A stretch of 64,000 nucleotides of DNA from Pannonibacter sp. XCT-53. GTDB taxonomy: Bacteria; Pseudomonadota; Alphaproteobacteria; Rhizobiales; Stappiaceae. Position 1 is the stretch's first letter. Each line of letters starts with the position of its first letter. Position numbers and translations under genes: made by a program. Location: contig NZ_JAABLQ010000001.1 of NCBI RefSeq assembly GCF_009915765.1, positions 62,001-126,000 of the forward strand. Reading direction: 5' to 3'. This document shows positions 43,761 through 51,058 of this stretch, piece by piece. Below the pieces are notes generated by a model. That model searched no databases. It was not told the DNA's origin and saw only the letters and a list, made by a program, of their open reading frames with translations.

Positions 43761-44780
43761 ATGCAGAGTGGTTCCCCGAACGCGATCGATCTGGCCATCA
43801 AATATGGCTTCCTGGTGCTGATGGCCGGGCTGATCGTCTTCTTCGGCGTCATGGCGGAAGGCTTCCTGTCGCCGCACAGCGCCGTCTTCATCCTGCAGTC
43901 GGTGGCGATCACGGGCATCCTGGCGCTCGGCGTCACCGCCACGCTGGTCGTCGGCGGCTTCGACCTGTCGATCGGCGCGGTCGCGACCTCCGCCCTGATG
44001 CTGTCGTCCTATGCCATGGTCGTCTGGCAGCTGGATGCCGTGTCTGCCGTGGCGCTCTGCCTCGCCATGGGCCTGCTCGTCGGTCTCGTGAACGGCCTTC
44101 TCATCGTCAAGATGAAGGTGCCGGACCTGCTGGCGACGCTCGGCATGATGTTCCTGCTCGTCGGCCTGCAGCGCATCCCGACCGAAGGCCGTTCCATCTC
44201 CACCGGCATGACCCTGCCGGACGGCTCGACAGCCAGCGGCGTCTTCTCGGAAGGCTTCCTGATGCTCGGCCGGCACCGGCTGGATTTCATCCTGCCCAAT
44301 CTCGTGCCGCTGTCGGTGGTGTTCCTCGTGCTCATCGCCATCGGCGTCTGGGTGTTCCTGGAACTGACCCGTCACGGCCGGCTCATGTATGCCATCGGCT
44401 CCAACGCCAAGGCTGCCGGTCTCGCCGGGGCCAATGTCAACGGCTACAAGGTGGCGGCCTACATGATCTCCGGCACGCTCGCCTCCTTCGGCGGCGTCCT
44501 GCTGGCGGCCCGTCTCGGGCGTGGTGACGTGGCCTCGGGCAACAACCTGCTGCTCGATTCCGTCGCGGCCGCCCTCATCGGCTTTGCCGTGCTCGGCGCC
44601 TCCAAGCCGAATGCCTTCGGCACCGCCATCGGCGCGCTCTTTGTCGGCATCCTCTTGCAGGGCCTGACGATGATGAATGCGCCCTATTACACCCAGGACT
44701 TCATCAAGGGCGGCGTGCTCGTCATTGCCCTTGTCTTCACTTTCGCGCTGTCCGGCCGAGGGGGACGGGCACGCGGCTGA
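43761..44780 (+). CDS. Ribose-type sugar ABC transporter permease
   Basis: RbsC-type permease of 339 aa with eight to ten hydrophobic segments; family landmarks include GGFDLSIGAVAT, the YAIGSNAKAAGLAGANVNGYK loop and AALIGFAVLGASKPNAFGT. The ATG at 43761 follows the ATPase stop directly. Works with the neighbouring ATPase and binding protein for pentose-like import. Confidence 0.92.
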   Translation: MQSGSPNAIDLAIKYGFLVLMAGLIVFFGVMAEGFLSPHSAVFILQSVAITGILALGVTATLVVGGFDLSIGAVATSALMLSSYAMVVWQLDAVSAVALCLAMGLLVGLVNGLLIVKMKVPDLLATLGMMFLLVGLQRIPTEGRSISTGMTLPDGSTASGVFSEGFLMLGRHRLDFILPNLVPLSVVFLVLIAIGVWVFLELTRHGRLMYAIGSNAKAAGLAGANVNGYKVAAYMISGTLASFGGVLLAARLGRGDVASGNNLLLDSVAAALIGFAVLGASKPNAFGTAIGALFVGILLQGLTMMNAPYYTQDFIKGGVLVIALVFTFALSGRGGRARG

Positions 44781-44812
44781 TGCGAACCACATAAACAGCA
44801 ACGGGAGGAATC

Positions 44813-45850
44813 ATGATTACCAGACGTCTCTTCACGGCCCTTGCCGCCACGGCGGCGATGGTCCCGGGTCTCGCCTTTGCCGCCGAGATGCCGAAGCCCT
44901 TCGACAAGCCGGCCGAGGTCAAGATCGCGCTGGTGCGCTATCTCTCCACCGGCGACTTCTTCCAGGCCTATCTGTCCGGCGTCGAGAAGCAGGCTGCCGC
45001 GCTTGGCGTTGACCTGCGCGTCTTCGACAGCCGCCAGGATGCCGCGCTGCAGGCCGACATGGTCGATCAGGCGATTGCCCTCGGCGTTGACGGCATCATC
45101 ATCCAGCACGGCCTCACCGAATCCATGCAGGCCGCCGCACAGCGCGCGGTCGATGCCGGCATCAAGGTTGTCGCCTTCGATGTGAATGTCGAGAACCCGA
45201 AGATCCCGCAGATCGAGCAGTCCGACCGTGACCTCGCCCGCCTCGCCCTGGAGCAGGCAATTGCCGACAACGGCACGACCTGGACCGCCGGCTACGTCTA
45301 TGTCCCGGGCATCGCCCCGCTCGACCGCCGCGACGAGACCTGGAAGGCCGTCAAGGCTGCCAATCCGGGCATCAAGCAGGTGGCCGAATTCGGCACGCTC
45401 GACAATCCGATTGCCAACTCGGTCGCCAATCAGGCCCGTTCGGTGCTGTCGGCCAACCCGAACATCACCGTGGTCTTCGCCCCTTACGACGAATTCGCCA
45501 AGGGCGTGAAGATCGCCGTCGATGAGGCCGGCATGTCCGGTCAGGTGTCGATCTACTCGGCGGACGTGTCCACCTCGGACATCGCCGCCATGCGTGAAGC
45601 CGGCTCTGCCTGGAAGGCCACGGCCGCCACCAACCCGGCCGTCGTGGGCGAAGTTTCCGTCCGCGCGCTCGCACAGCTTCTGGCCGGTGAAGATCCGGGC
45701 CGCAGCGTCATCGTGCCGCCGACGCTCATCACCCAGAAGATGCTGAACGAGCTCGACATCAAGAACATGGAAGAACTCGGCCAGAAAATGCCCGCCTTCG
45801 CCCATGCCGACGTCGCCGTCCCGGCCTGGATGCCCCTGCCGAAGCGCTGA
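44813..45850 (+). CDS. Ribose-type sugar ABC transporter substrate-binding protein
   Basis: Periplasmic-binding-protein-like I (RbsB-type) protein of 345 aa with a signal peptide cut near AFAAE (about residue 24). Family segments include KIALVRYLSTGDFFQAYLSG and DMVDQAIALGVDGIIIQHG. GGGAGGA about 6 bases before the ATG gives strong translation. Last gene of the operon, followed by a perfect terminator. Proposed ligand: 5-methylthioribose or 5-deoxyribose, from the neighbouring mtnK/mtnA. Confidence 0.92.
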   Translation: MITRRLFTALAATAAMVPGLAFAAEMPKPFDKPAEVKIALVRYLSTGDFFQAYLSGVEKQAAALGVDLRVFDSRQDAALQADMVDQAIALGVDGIIIQHGLTESMQAAAQRAVDAGIKVVAFDVNVENPKIPQIEQSDRDLARLALEQAIADNGTTWTAGYVYVPGIAPLDRRDETWKAVKAANPGIKQVAEFGTLDNPIANSVANQARSVLSANPNITVVFAPYDEFAKGVKIAVDEAGMSGQVSIYSADVSTSDIAAMREAGSAWKATAATNPAVVGEVSVRALAQLLAGEDPGRSVIVPPTLITQKMLNELDIKNMEELGQKMPAFAHADVAVPAWMPLPKR

Positions 45851-45876
45851 GTGTTCGTGAGACGGGTAAACAGTAA

Positions 45877-45905
45877 GCCGGAGCGGGCAACTGCTCCGGC
45901 TTTTT
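45877..45905 (+). terminator. Rho-independent terminator after the sugar importer operon
   Basis: Perfect 8-bp stem GCCGGAGC/GCTCCGGC with 8-base loop followed by TTTTT. Confidence 0.92.
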
Positions 45906-45921
45906 GCTGCGCTCGCTGTGC

Positions 45922-46135
45922 CGTCATCCTGGCCCAGCTGAGCGTCAGCGAAGCGCCGAGCCGGGGCCTGTCCCGGACTGGATCCGGGATCCAGACATCA
46001 GCCGCGCGCAGCGCGACAAAACCACCTTGTGCGTGGGGCTGGTGTTGATCTGCTTCCGGGCTCGCTTCCGCTCGCACAGAAGCGCTGGATTCCGGATCTG
46101 CGGTGCGCTTCGCTCCCCTTGTCCGGAATGACGTC
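45922..46135. repeat. Dispersed palindromic intergenic repeat region
   Basis: Starts with CGTCATCCTGG and contains AGCGAAGCGCCGAGCCGGGG and GGATCCGGGATCCAG; the far side (about 46081-46135) carries the inverted counterpart CTGGATTCCGGATC...GCGCTTCGC...GTCCGGAATGACG. It shares the GTCA(C/T)CC(C/T)GG...GCGAAGCG...CCGGGGCC theme with the element at 39467. No gene is seen from 45851 to 46223. Confidence 0.7.
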
Positions 46136-46223
46136 GCGAGACGGCGCCAGCGCCCCCACAGACACACGAAAGCCGGAATGGTTACCCACCCCGGCCCCGC
46201 ATGACGGTTTGTGCCATGTGCGA

Positions 46224-46676
46224 TCAGGCGGCCGATAGCCAGACGTCACGCGCATGCTGTAGCTCCAGCGGCTCGTCAGGGCCGGTGTTTCCTCCGGCAA
46301 GCTGGTCCAGGAATTCCCCCACGCTCTCGTCAGCGAACAGACGGGCGAGGACCAGGACGCGCAGGAGCCTGTCAGCCGGCTGGTTGGCGACCGGAACTGT
46401 CCGCCCCTTCACTTCCCAGTTGCGAATGTTCTGCTCGGTCGAACCCAGCGAGAGGGCGAGGGCCGGCTGGGACATGTCGAGACATGTCCGAAGGAACCGA
46501 AACTCGGCGCCCGTCAGCGGGCGGGGCATGGAGATCAGGCGCCGGGCGATCGCGCGATGCAGACCGTGAATGTCCTCGATGTGCACCAGCTCGCCGTAGT
46601 CGGGATCTTGCTCGATCCGATAGCCGTTCACCAGAACGATGTTGTCGAGCCCGCTGGCCTTGTAATGATAGCTCAT
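46224..46676 (-). CDS. HTH antitoxin/regulator of a toxin-antitoxin pair
   Basis: A 150-aa protein with a central Xre-like helix-turn-helix (FLRTCLDMSQPALALSLGS then TEQNIRNWE, about residues 60-88), as in MqsA/HigA-like antitoxins. It follows the putative toxin gene by 29 bases on the same strand. The N-terminal 50 residues show no zinc-binding Cys motif. Base composition is a little less GC-rich than the neighbours, which fits a mobile module. Probably autoregulates at the dyad at 47034-47052. Confidence 0.7.
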   Translation of the reverse strand: MSYHYKASGLDNIVLVNGYRIEQDPDYGELVHIEDIHGLHRAIARRLISMPRPLTGAEFRFLRTCLDMSQPALALSLGSTEQNIRNWEVKGRTVPVANQPADRLLRVLVLARLFADESVGEFLDQLAGGNTGPDEPLELQHARDVWLSAA

Positions 46677-46705
46677 TGCCTGCGCTCCGCAGTCCAGGGT
46701 CGCAC

Positions 46706-47026
46706 TCAGTAGGCGGTGATCACGACGACGTCCCGCTCGACATCGAGCGCGACGGCCAGGGTCAACTCTTCACCCCGTCGGTGTCGGGCCATGTCAAACC
46801 TGAAATGACCTTTGTCCGAGAGCCAGGGATCAGTCACCACATCTCCCTTGATCAGGCATGCGAGCATCTGGGATGTCGAGATGTTTCGCTCGACGCCCCG
46901 CTCTAAAACATGCCGCGTAAAGGAAACATGCCCTGCCTCGGCAAGCCGTCTGGTCTCGTTCTTGGCCTGCTGCCGCGACAGGCGTCGCGGCAGGGTTGTG
47001 CCGGAGGCTGTCAACGTAACCTTCAC
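46706..47026 (-). CDS. Putative DUF4258-type toxin
   Basis: A 106-aa basic protein with the pattern FTRHVLERGVERNISTSQML, then CLIKGDVV and a C-terminal LAVALDVERDVVVITAY strand pair, resembling DUF4258 proteins with the RelE/BrnT-like ribonuclease outlook. It is the first gene of a two-gene operon with an HTH partner. Toxin activity is inferred from family and context, not shown. A perfect 7-bp dyad lies directly upstream. Confidence 0.65.
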   Translation of the reverse strand: MKVTLTASGTTLPRRLSRQQAKNETRRLAEAGHVSFTRHVLERGVERNISTSQMLACLIKGDVVTDPWLSDKGHFRFDMARHRRGEELTLAVALDVERDVVVITAY

Positions 47027-47033
47027 ATGAATA

Positions 47034-47052
47034 ACCTATAAAAAATATAGGT
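47034..47052 (-). promoter_or_regulatory. Toxin-antitoxin operator
   Basis: ACCTATA-N5-TATAGGT, perfect 7-bp arms around AAAAA, starting 8 bases upstream of the toxin ATG. Such a promoter-overlapping dyad is typical of autoregulated toxin-antitoxin operons. Confidence 0.65.
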
Positions 47053-47068
47053 CATTCTGCGGCCGGGT

Positions 47069-48196
47069 TCAACCCTGTTCCCGCTCGACCTCGTCCAGCG
47101 CCTGGCGCATGGCGGTGATGCCGGTGCCGATGTCGTCGCCGAGGCGCAGGAGGCTGCCGCCGAGGAGATAGACCACGTCGCTGCCGTACATCCGGGCCAT
47201 GTCACCGGCGCGCTCCACGCTCATGCCGCCGCCGGGGCTCGGCAGCATCGCCCGGCCGGGGCCGGATGTGGAGCGGCAGGCATCGGCGATCGACTGGCAT
47301 TCGGCCACGGTGAAGCCGAAACGGCCGCCGACATTGGGGAACACGGAAATGTCCGAGCCGGCGATGCGCTGCAGCGTGCCGAACATCATGGCATGGGTGA
47401 AGCCGGTGTCGGGCGAGAGGACATAAGGTCCGAGGAAGCTCGGATGGGTCATGACCGGCATGGCGAGCCGCTCGTCGGCGGCAATCCGGGCAACGATGCC
47501 GAAGCCGAGCAGGCCCGGCATGATCAGGATGCCGTCGGCGCCGGCGTCCCGGGCAAAGCGGACATTGGCGTCCATGTCCTGCGGGTCGCCGGGAAGCGAG
47601 GGGAAATAGAGCGCCCTGCGGCCGGTCTCCCGTTCTGCCCGCGCCAGGGCGGCAGCGGTCTTCTCGACACGTTCGCGGAAGGGCGCCATCGGCTGGTTCA
47701 TGATGCCGTGGTCTTCCTTGACGATGTCGGCCCCGCCCTTGGCGCAGAGATAGGCGATGCGGGCCAGCGCGTCGGCCCCGAGGCCCTGCGGCTTCAGCAC
47801 GGGGGCGATCATGCCGCCCGTCGGTCGCCCGGCGAGCCGGCGGATGCCCTCGATGCCGAAGCGCGGCCCGGGATGGCGGGCCTGCATCGTTGCGCCAAGG
47901 GCAATGTCGATCACCTTCAGCCCGCGCTGGATGGAGGAATTGCCGAAGATCACGTTGAAGAACTGGGCGATCTCGAAACCGGCGCTGTCCGGGCTGTAGC
48001 TGATGACGGCCCGGAACGTCGCCTCGCTCTCGCGTCCGACCTCCTCGATGCGACCGATGATCTCGTCGGCAATGTAGCCGTCGGGCACCACATCGCGGGG
48101 CACCTCGACGGTCTGTTCCAGGGCGATCTCGGCCGCGCGCTGGCGCGCCTCGGCCTCGGTCGCGGCGAAGATGCGGTAGGTGACGGCAAAGCGCAT
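47069..48196 (-). CDS. RuBisCO-like protein (form IV), function unassigned
   Basis: A 375-aa RuBisCO large-subunit homologue lacking carboxylase features. The lysine equivalent to K175 is kept (Lys135, VLKPQG) and that of K201 (Lys160), but the following DDE reads EDH (161-163). The loop-6 GK is replaced by GGRFG (290-294) and the HR of the phosphate site reads HP (250-251). Form IV proteins act as enolases, isomerases or decarboxylases. In this setting 5-methylthioribulose-1-phosphate isomerisation is an attractive guess; a 3-oxo-isoapionate-4-phosphate-type decarboxylase is the alternative. GGAGG supports the ATG at 48196, which overlaps the transketolase stop. Confidence 0.87.
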   Translation of the reverse strand: MRFAVTYRIFAATEAEARQRAAEIALEQTVEVPRDVVPDGYIADEIIGRIEEVGRESEATFRAVISYSPDSAGFEIAQFFNVIFGNSSIQRGLKVIDIALGATMQARHPGPRFGIEGIRRLAGRPTGGMIAPVLKPQGLGADALARIAYLCAKGGADIVKEDHGIMNQPMAPFRERVEKTAAALARAERETGRRALYFPSLPGDPQDMDANVRFARDAGADGILIMPGLLGFGIVARIAADERLAMPVMTHPSFLGPYVLSPDTGFTHAMMFGTLQRIAGSDISVFPNVGGRFGFTVAECQSIADACRSTSGPGRAMLPSPGGGMSVERAGDMARMYGSDVVYLLGGSLLRLGDDIGTGITAMRQALDEVEREQG

Positions 48197-49197
48197 CACA
48201 GCGCCTCCGCCTTGACGGCCGAATGCACGGCGTCGACGCGCACGCTGTCGAGGGCGTCCTCGTCGATGCCTGTCTGCTGGCCGGTCAGGTCCTCGATGGC
48301 CTTGACCAGGGCCATGGCGTCGAGACCGTAGTAGCGCATCAGATAGGGCTTGGAGCCGCCATGGGCATAGGTGTCCTTGAGACCCAGCCGGATCAGGCGG
48401 CGGCCCATGCCCGCGTCTGCCATGGCTTCCGCCGTCATCGAGCCGATGCCACCGGCAATCAGGTGGTTTTCCAGCGTGATCACGCCGTAGCGCACGCTGG
48501 CGGCGTGGTCGAGGATCGCCCTGGCATCGAACGGCTTCAGCGTGTTGAGATGCAGGTGGCGGACGGAGACGCCGACCTTGGCCAGCGCCCCACCGGCGCG
48601 CATCGCCTCTTCCGTGGTGATGCCGGCGGTGATCACCAGCACGTCGCTGCCCTCGGACAGGACGCGCAGCTCGCCGACCTTCATCGGATCCTTGAACAGG
48701 CGCGGCACCGAGCCGCGCAGCACGCGGGCATAGACCGGGCCGTCGATGCTGTCGGCGGCCTCGACGATGCCTTCCACTTCCGTGGCATCGCCGGTTTCAA
48801 GCACCGTCATGTTCGGGATGGTGCGCATCACCGAGATGTCCTCGATGGCCTGGTGCGTCATGCCGCCCGGCGTGGTGATGCCCGGCAGGAAGCCCATCAG
48901 GCGCACCTTGCGGCGCGGATAGGCGATGGAGGCCATCAGCTGGTCATAGGGACGGCGGTAGAGAAACACGCCGAACGTATGGATGAACGGCCGGAAGCCG
49001 GCGAGGCCAAGGCCGCCGGCGAAGGACAGCATGTTCTGCTCGGCCATGCCCATGGACAGGAACTGTTCGGGATGCCGGTCACGGAAGCCGTCGATCTCGC
49101 AGCTCGAGGTCAGGTCGGCGGAGAGGCACAGCACCTCCGGGTTCTTGACCGCGTAGCTCTCGAAGGCGGCCGCGTAGGGGCGGTTGACCATTTCCAT
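48196..49197 (-). CDS. Transketolase C-terminal half (pyrimidine/C-domain subunit)
   Basis: A 333-aa subunit with the PYR domain of TPP enzymes (MGMAEQNMLSFAGGLGLAG, carrying the TPP-activating Glu) and the C-terminal domain (LVITAGITTEEAM...VITLENHLIAGGIG). With the upstream 309-aa subunit it makes a complete two-chain transketolase or DXS-like enzyme, moving a two-carbon ketol unit. The start one base after the upstream stop indicates coupling. The stop overlaps the RuBisCO-like gene. Split transketolases often serve special sugar pathways such as apulose-4-phosphate cleavage; the substrate here is unknown. Confidence 0.88.
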   Translation of the reverse strand: MEMVNRPYAAAFESYAVKNPEVLCLSADLTSSCEIDGFRDRHPEQFLSMGMAEQNMLSFAGGLGLAGFRPFIHTFGVFLYRRPYDQLMASIAYPRRKVRLMGFLPGITTPGGMTHQAIEDISVMRTIPNMTVLETGDATEVEGIVEAADSIDGPVYARVLRGSVPRLFKDPMKVGELRVLSEGSDVLVITAGITTEEAMRAGGALAKVGVSVRHLHLNTLKPFDARAILDHAASVRYGVITLENHLIAGGIGSMTAEAMADAGMGRRLIRLGLKDTYAHGGSKPYLMRYYGLDAMALVKAIEDLTGQQTGIDEDALDSVRVDAVHSAVKAEAL

Positions 49198-49198
49198 C

Positions 49199-50128
49199 TC
49201 AGTGTTCCCCCAGCTTGATCGGCTCGATGCCCAGTTCGGCGGCAATCGCGATGTTCATCTCCGCGCGCTCGGCGTCCGACTTGAAGCGGACGTAGTGCAG
49301 GCGCGGGAAGCGGCGCATCAGGAACTCCATGCCCTTGGTGGGCGAGGAGTTGGCCAGGATAATCAGCGGCTGACCGTCATGCGGGGTCGCCCTGGCCTGG
49401 CGCATGGCGGCGAGGTCATGGGCGTCGATCTCGGCCACGACCGCGCCGAAGTTGCGCAGCTTGGTGGCGATGTCGCCGACGGTCATGACGCTGTCCATGG
49501 CGCCGTCGCACTGCTGCCGGTTCACGTCCATGATCGCCCAGAGATTGTCGATGCCATGGTGGGCGGCGGCCTGCACGGCTTCCCAGGTCTGGCCTTCCTG
49601 CACTTCGCCGTCCGACATGAAGACGCAGACCTCGCCGCTTTCACCGCGGCGCTTGCGGCCCCAGGCAAGGCCCGCGCCGGTCGACAGGCCGATGCCCAGC
49701 GTGCCGTTGTGCACCTCCATGCCGGGGCTGTGCTCGGCGCCGATCATCTCGACCGAGGAGCCGTCCTTGTTGAACATCTCGAGGCCTTCGGGGGCCATGC
49801 GGCCGACCTCGATCAGCGTGGCATAGGCAACCAGCGCGTAATGCGCCGGGGCGATGAACAGCCGGTCAAACTGCGGCTCGAAGGGGCCGTTGTAGCCCGC
49901 GCCCGTCACGTAGGTCGTGTTCTCGGCCGAAGGGACGCCGCCGAACGGGGGCGGGATCATCGGCAGGGTCGGATCGCCGAGCTTCAGCGCCTCGTTGTAG
50001 AGAAAGGCGAGCTGTTCAGCTGCCGAGCAAGCCTGGCTCAGGTAGCCGCCATTGTTGCGCATGCAATGCTCGAACACCCGCCTGCGGATGCCGAGCGCGA
50101 TCTCCTCGGTCGTCTTGACGTTCTTCAC
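49199..50128 (-). CDS. Transketolase N-terminal half (TPP-binding subunit)
   Basis: A 309-aa subunit with the PP domain: AEHSPGMEVHNGTLGIGLSTG and the TPP/Mg motif SDGEVQEG...NRQQCDG, where Ser replaces the usual first Gly of GDG. Start is a GTG at 50128 with GGAGACGG upstream. First gene of a three-gene operon transketolase-N, transketolase-C, RuBisCO-like protein. The promoter has a perfect 16-bp palindrome matching the design of the mtnK/ABC operator, so this operon is probably co-regulated with the methylthioribose genes 8 kb away. Confidence 0.88.
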   Translation of the reverse strand: MKNVKTTEEIALGIRRRVFEHCMRNNGGYLSQACSAAEQLAFLYNEALKLGDPTLPMIPPPFGGVPSAENTTYVTGAGYNGPFEPQFDRLFIAPAHYALVAYATLIEVGRMAPEGLEMFNKDGSSVEMIGAEHSPGMEVHNGTLGIGLSTGAGLAWGRKRRGESGEVCVFMSDGEVQEGQTWEAVQAAAHHGIDNLWAIMDVNRQQCDGAMDSVMTVGDIATKLRNFGAVVAEIDAHDLAAMRQARATPHDGQPLIILANSSPTKGMEFLMRRFPRLHYVRFKSDAERAEMNIAIAAELGIEPIKLGEH

Positions 50129-50180
50129 AGCCGTCTCCGTCCCCTCTGGAAGTTGGTTCCCCGAGGTTATGCCGGGTCAA

Positions 50181-50207
50181 TGACACAATTGTCAAATGCA
50201 TTTGACT
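50181..50207. promoter_or_regulatory. Overlapping dyads in the split-transketolase/RLP promoter
   Basis: TGTCAAATGCATTTGACT (50190-50207) contains a perfect 16-bp palindrome (GTCAAATGCATTTGAC) and fits TGTCAA-N6-TTGACW. Overlapping it is TGACA-CAAT-TGTCA (50181-50194). Located about 55-80 bases upstream of the first transketolase start. Same design as the mtnK/ABC operator at 42182. Confidence 0.6.
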
Positions 50208-50257
50208 TTTGATGAAGTGACATCGTCGGCTTGGCTTGCGGCTCAACACTCTGGCTG

Positions 50258-51058
50258 TCAGAGCCGCGCGATCGGCACGACCAGCTGGCGGTGATCGCTC
50301 TGCAGATGTCCGATGCGGATGTTGTAGGTCGCGGCCATCCGGTCCGCAGTCAGCACCGCCGCCGGGCTGCCATCAGCAACGAGTTTTCCCGTGTCGAGCA
50401 ACAGGAGACGGTCGCACCAGGCGCTGGCCAGCGTCAGGTCATGCAGCGAGACCACGACGCTGACACCGTCGGCGACCAGGTCACGGAAGCACTGCATGAG
50501 GGCGAGCTGATGCTCCGGATCGAGACCGTTGCAAGGCTCGTCGGCAAGGATCAGGCGCGGGTCCTGTGCAAGCAGCCGTGCAATCAGGACGCGCGCCTGT
50601 TCGCCGCCCGAAAGGCGGTCAAAGGGCCGGTCGGCGAAGGCCTGAACGTCCATCCGGCGCATGGCGTCTTCGACACTTCTGAGGTCCTCAAAAGACGGTG
50701 CCGGACGAATGAAGCCAAGCCCTCCGGCCTGATGCGGCATGCGGCCGAGCGCGACAACATCGCGGCAGCGCAGCGGCCAGACAACGCTGCGCTCTTGCGG
50801 CAGGAAGGCCAGTGTGCGCCCGCGTTCGGCGGAGGTCATCTGTGCCAATGGCCGCCCTTGCCACAGGATGTCGCTGCCGCGCGGGCCAAGCCCGGCCATA
50901 GCCTTGAGAAGGCTCGACTTGCCCGCACCATTCGGTCCGATGAGACCGACCAGTTCCGCGCGGGGCAGGGTAAAGCTGACGTTCTCGACGACTGTCTTGT
51001 CCCCGCGCTTCAAAGTCAGGTTCTGGACCAGGAGCCCGGGGAAGGCATGGCTGTTCAT
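50258..51058 (-). CDS. btuD: Cobalamin-type ABC transporter ATP-binding protein
   Basis: A 266-aa ATPase of the FecE/BtuD class: Walker A GPNGAGKSS, LPQERSVVWPL, signature LSGGEQARV, Walker B LILADEPCNGLD. It is the last gene of the btuB - 210-aa protein - btuF - btuC - btuD operon and starts with an ATGA overlap on the permease stop. Function as B12 importer is inferred from the cobalamin riboswitch that controls the operon. Confidence 0.88.
   Translation of the reverse strand: MNSHAFPGLLVQNLTLKRGDKTVVENVSFTLPRAELVGLIGPNGAGKSSLLKAMAGLGPRGSDILWQGRPLAQMTSAERGRTLAFLPQERSVVWPLRCRDVVALGRMPHQAGGLGFIRPAPSFEDLRSVEDAMRRMDVQAFADRPFDRLSGGEQARVLIARLLAQDPRLILADEPCNGLDPEHQLALMQCFRDLVADGVSVVVSLHDLTLASAWCDRLLLLDTGKLVADGSPAAVLTADRMAATYNIRIGHLQSDHRQLVVPIARL

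Noticed and set aside
47069..48196. True carbon-fixing RuBisCO large subunit
   Set aside because: The loop-6 lysine, the metal-site DDE and the phosphate-site arginine are missing, length is about 100 residues short, and no small subunit or phosphoribulokinase is present.
47069..50128. Apiose/apionate catabolism (OiaX-type RLP with apulose-4-phosphate transketolase) as the main interpretation
   Set aside because: No apionate lactonase, oxo-isoapionate kinase, apulose kinase or isomerase gene is nearby, and the promoter dyad matches the mtnK/ABC operator. Kept only as an alternative.
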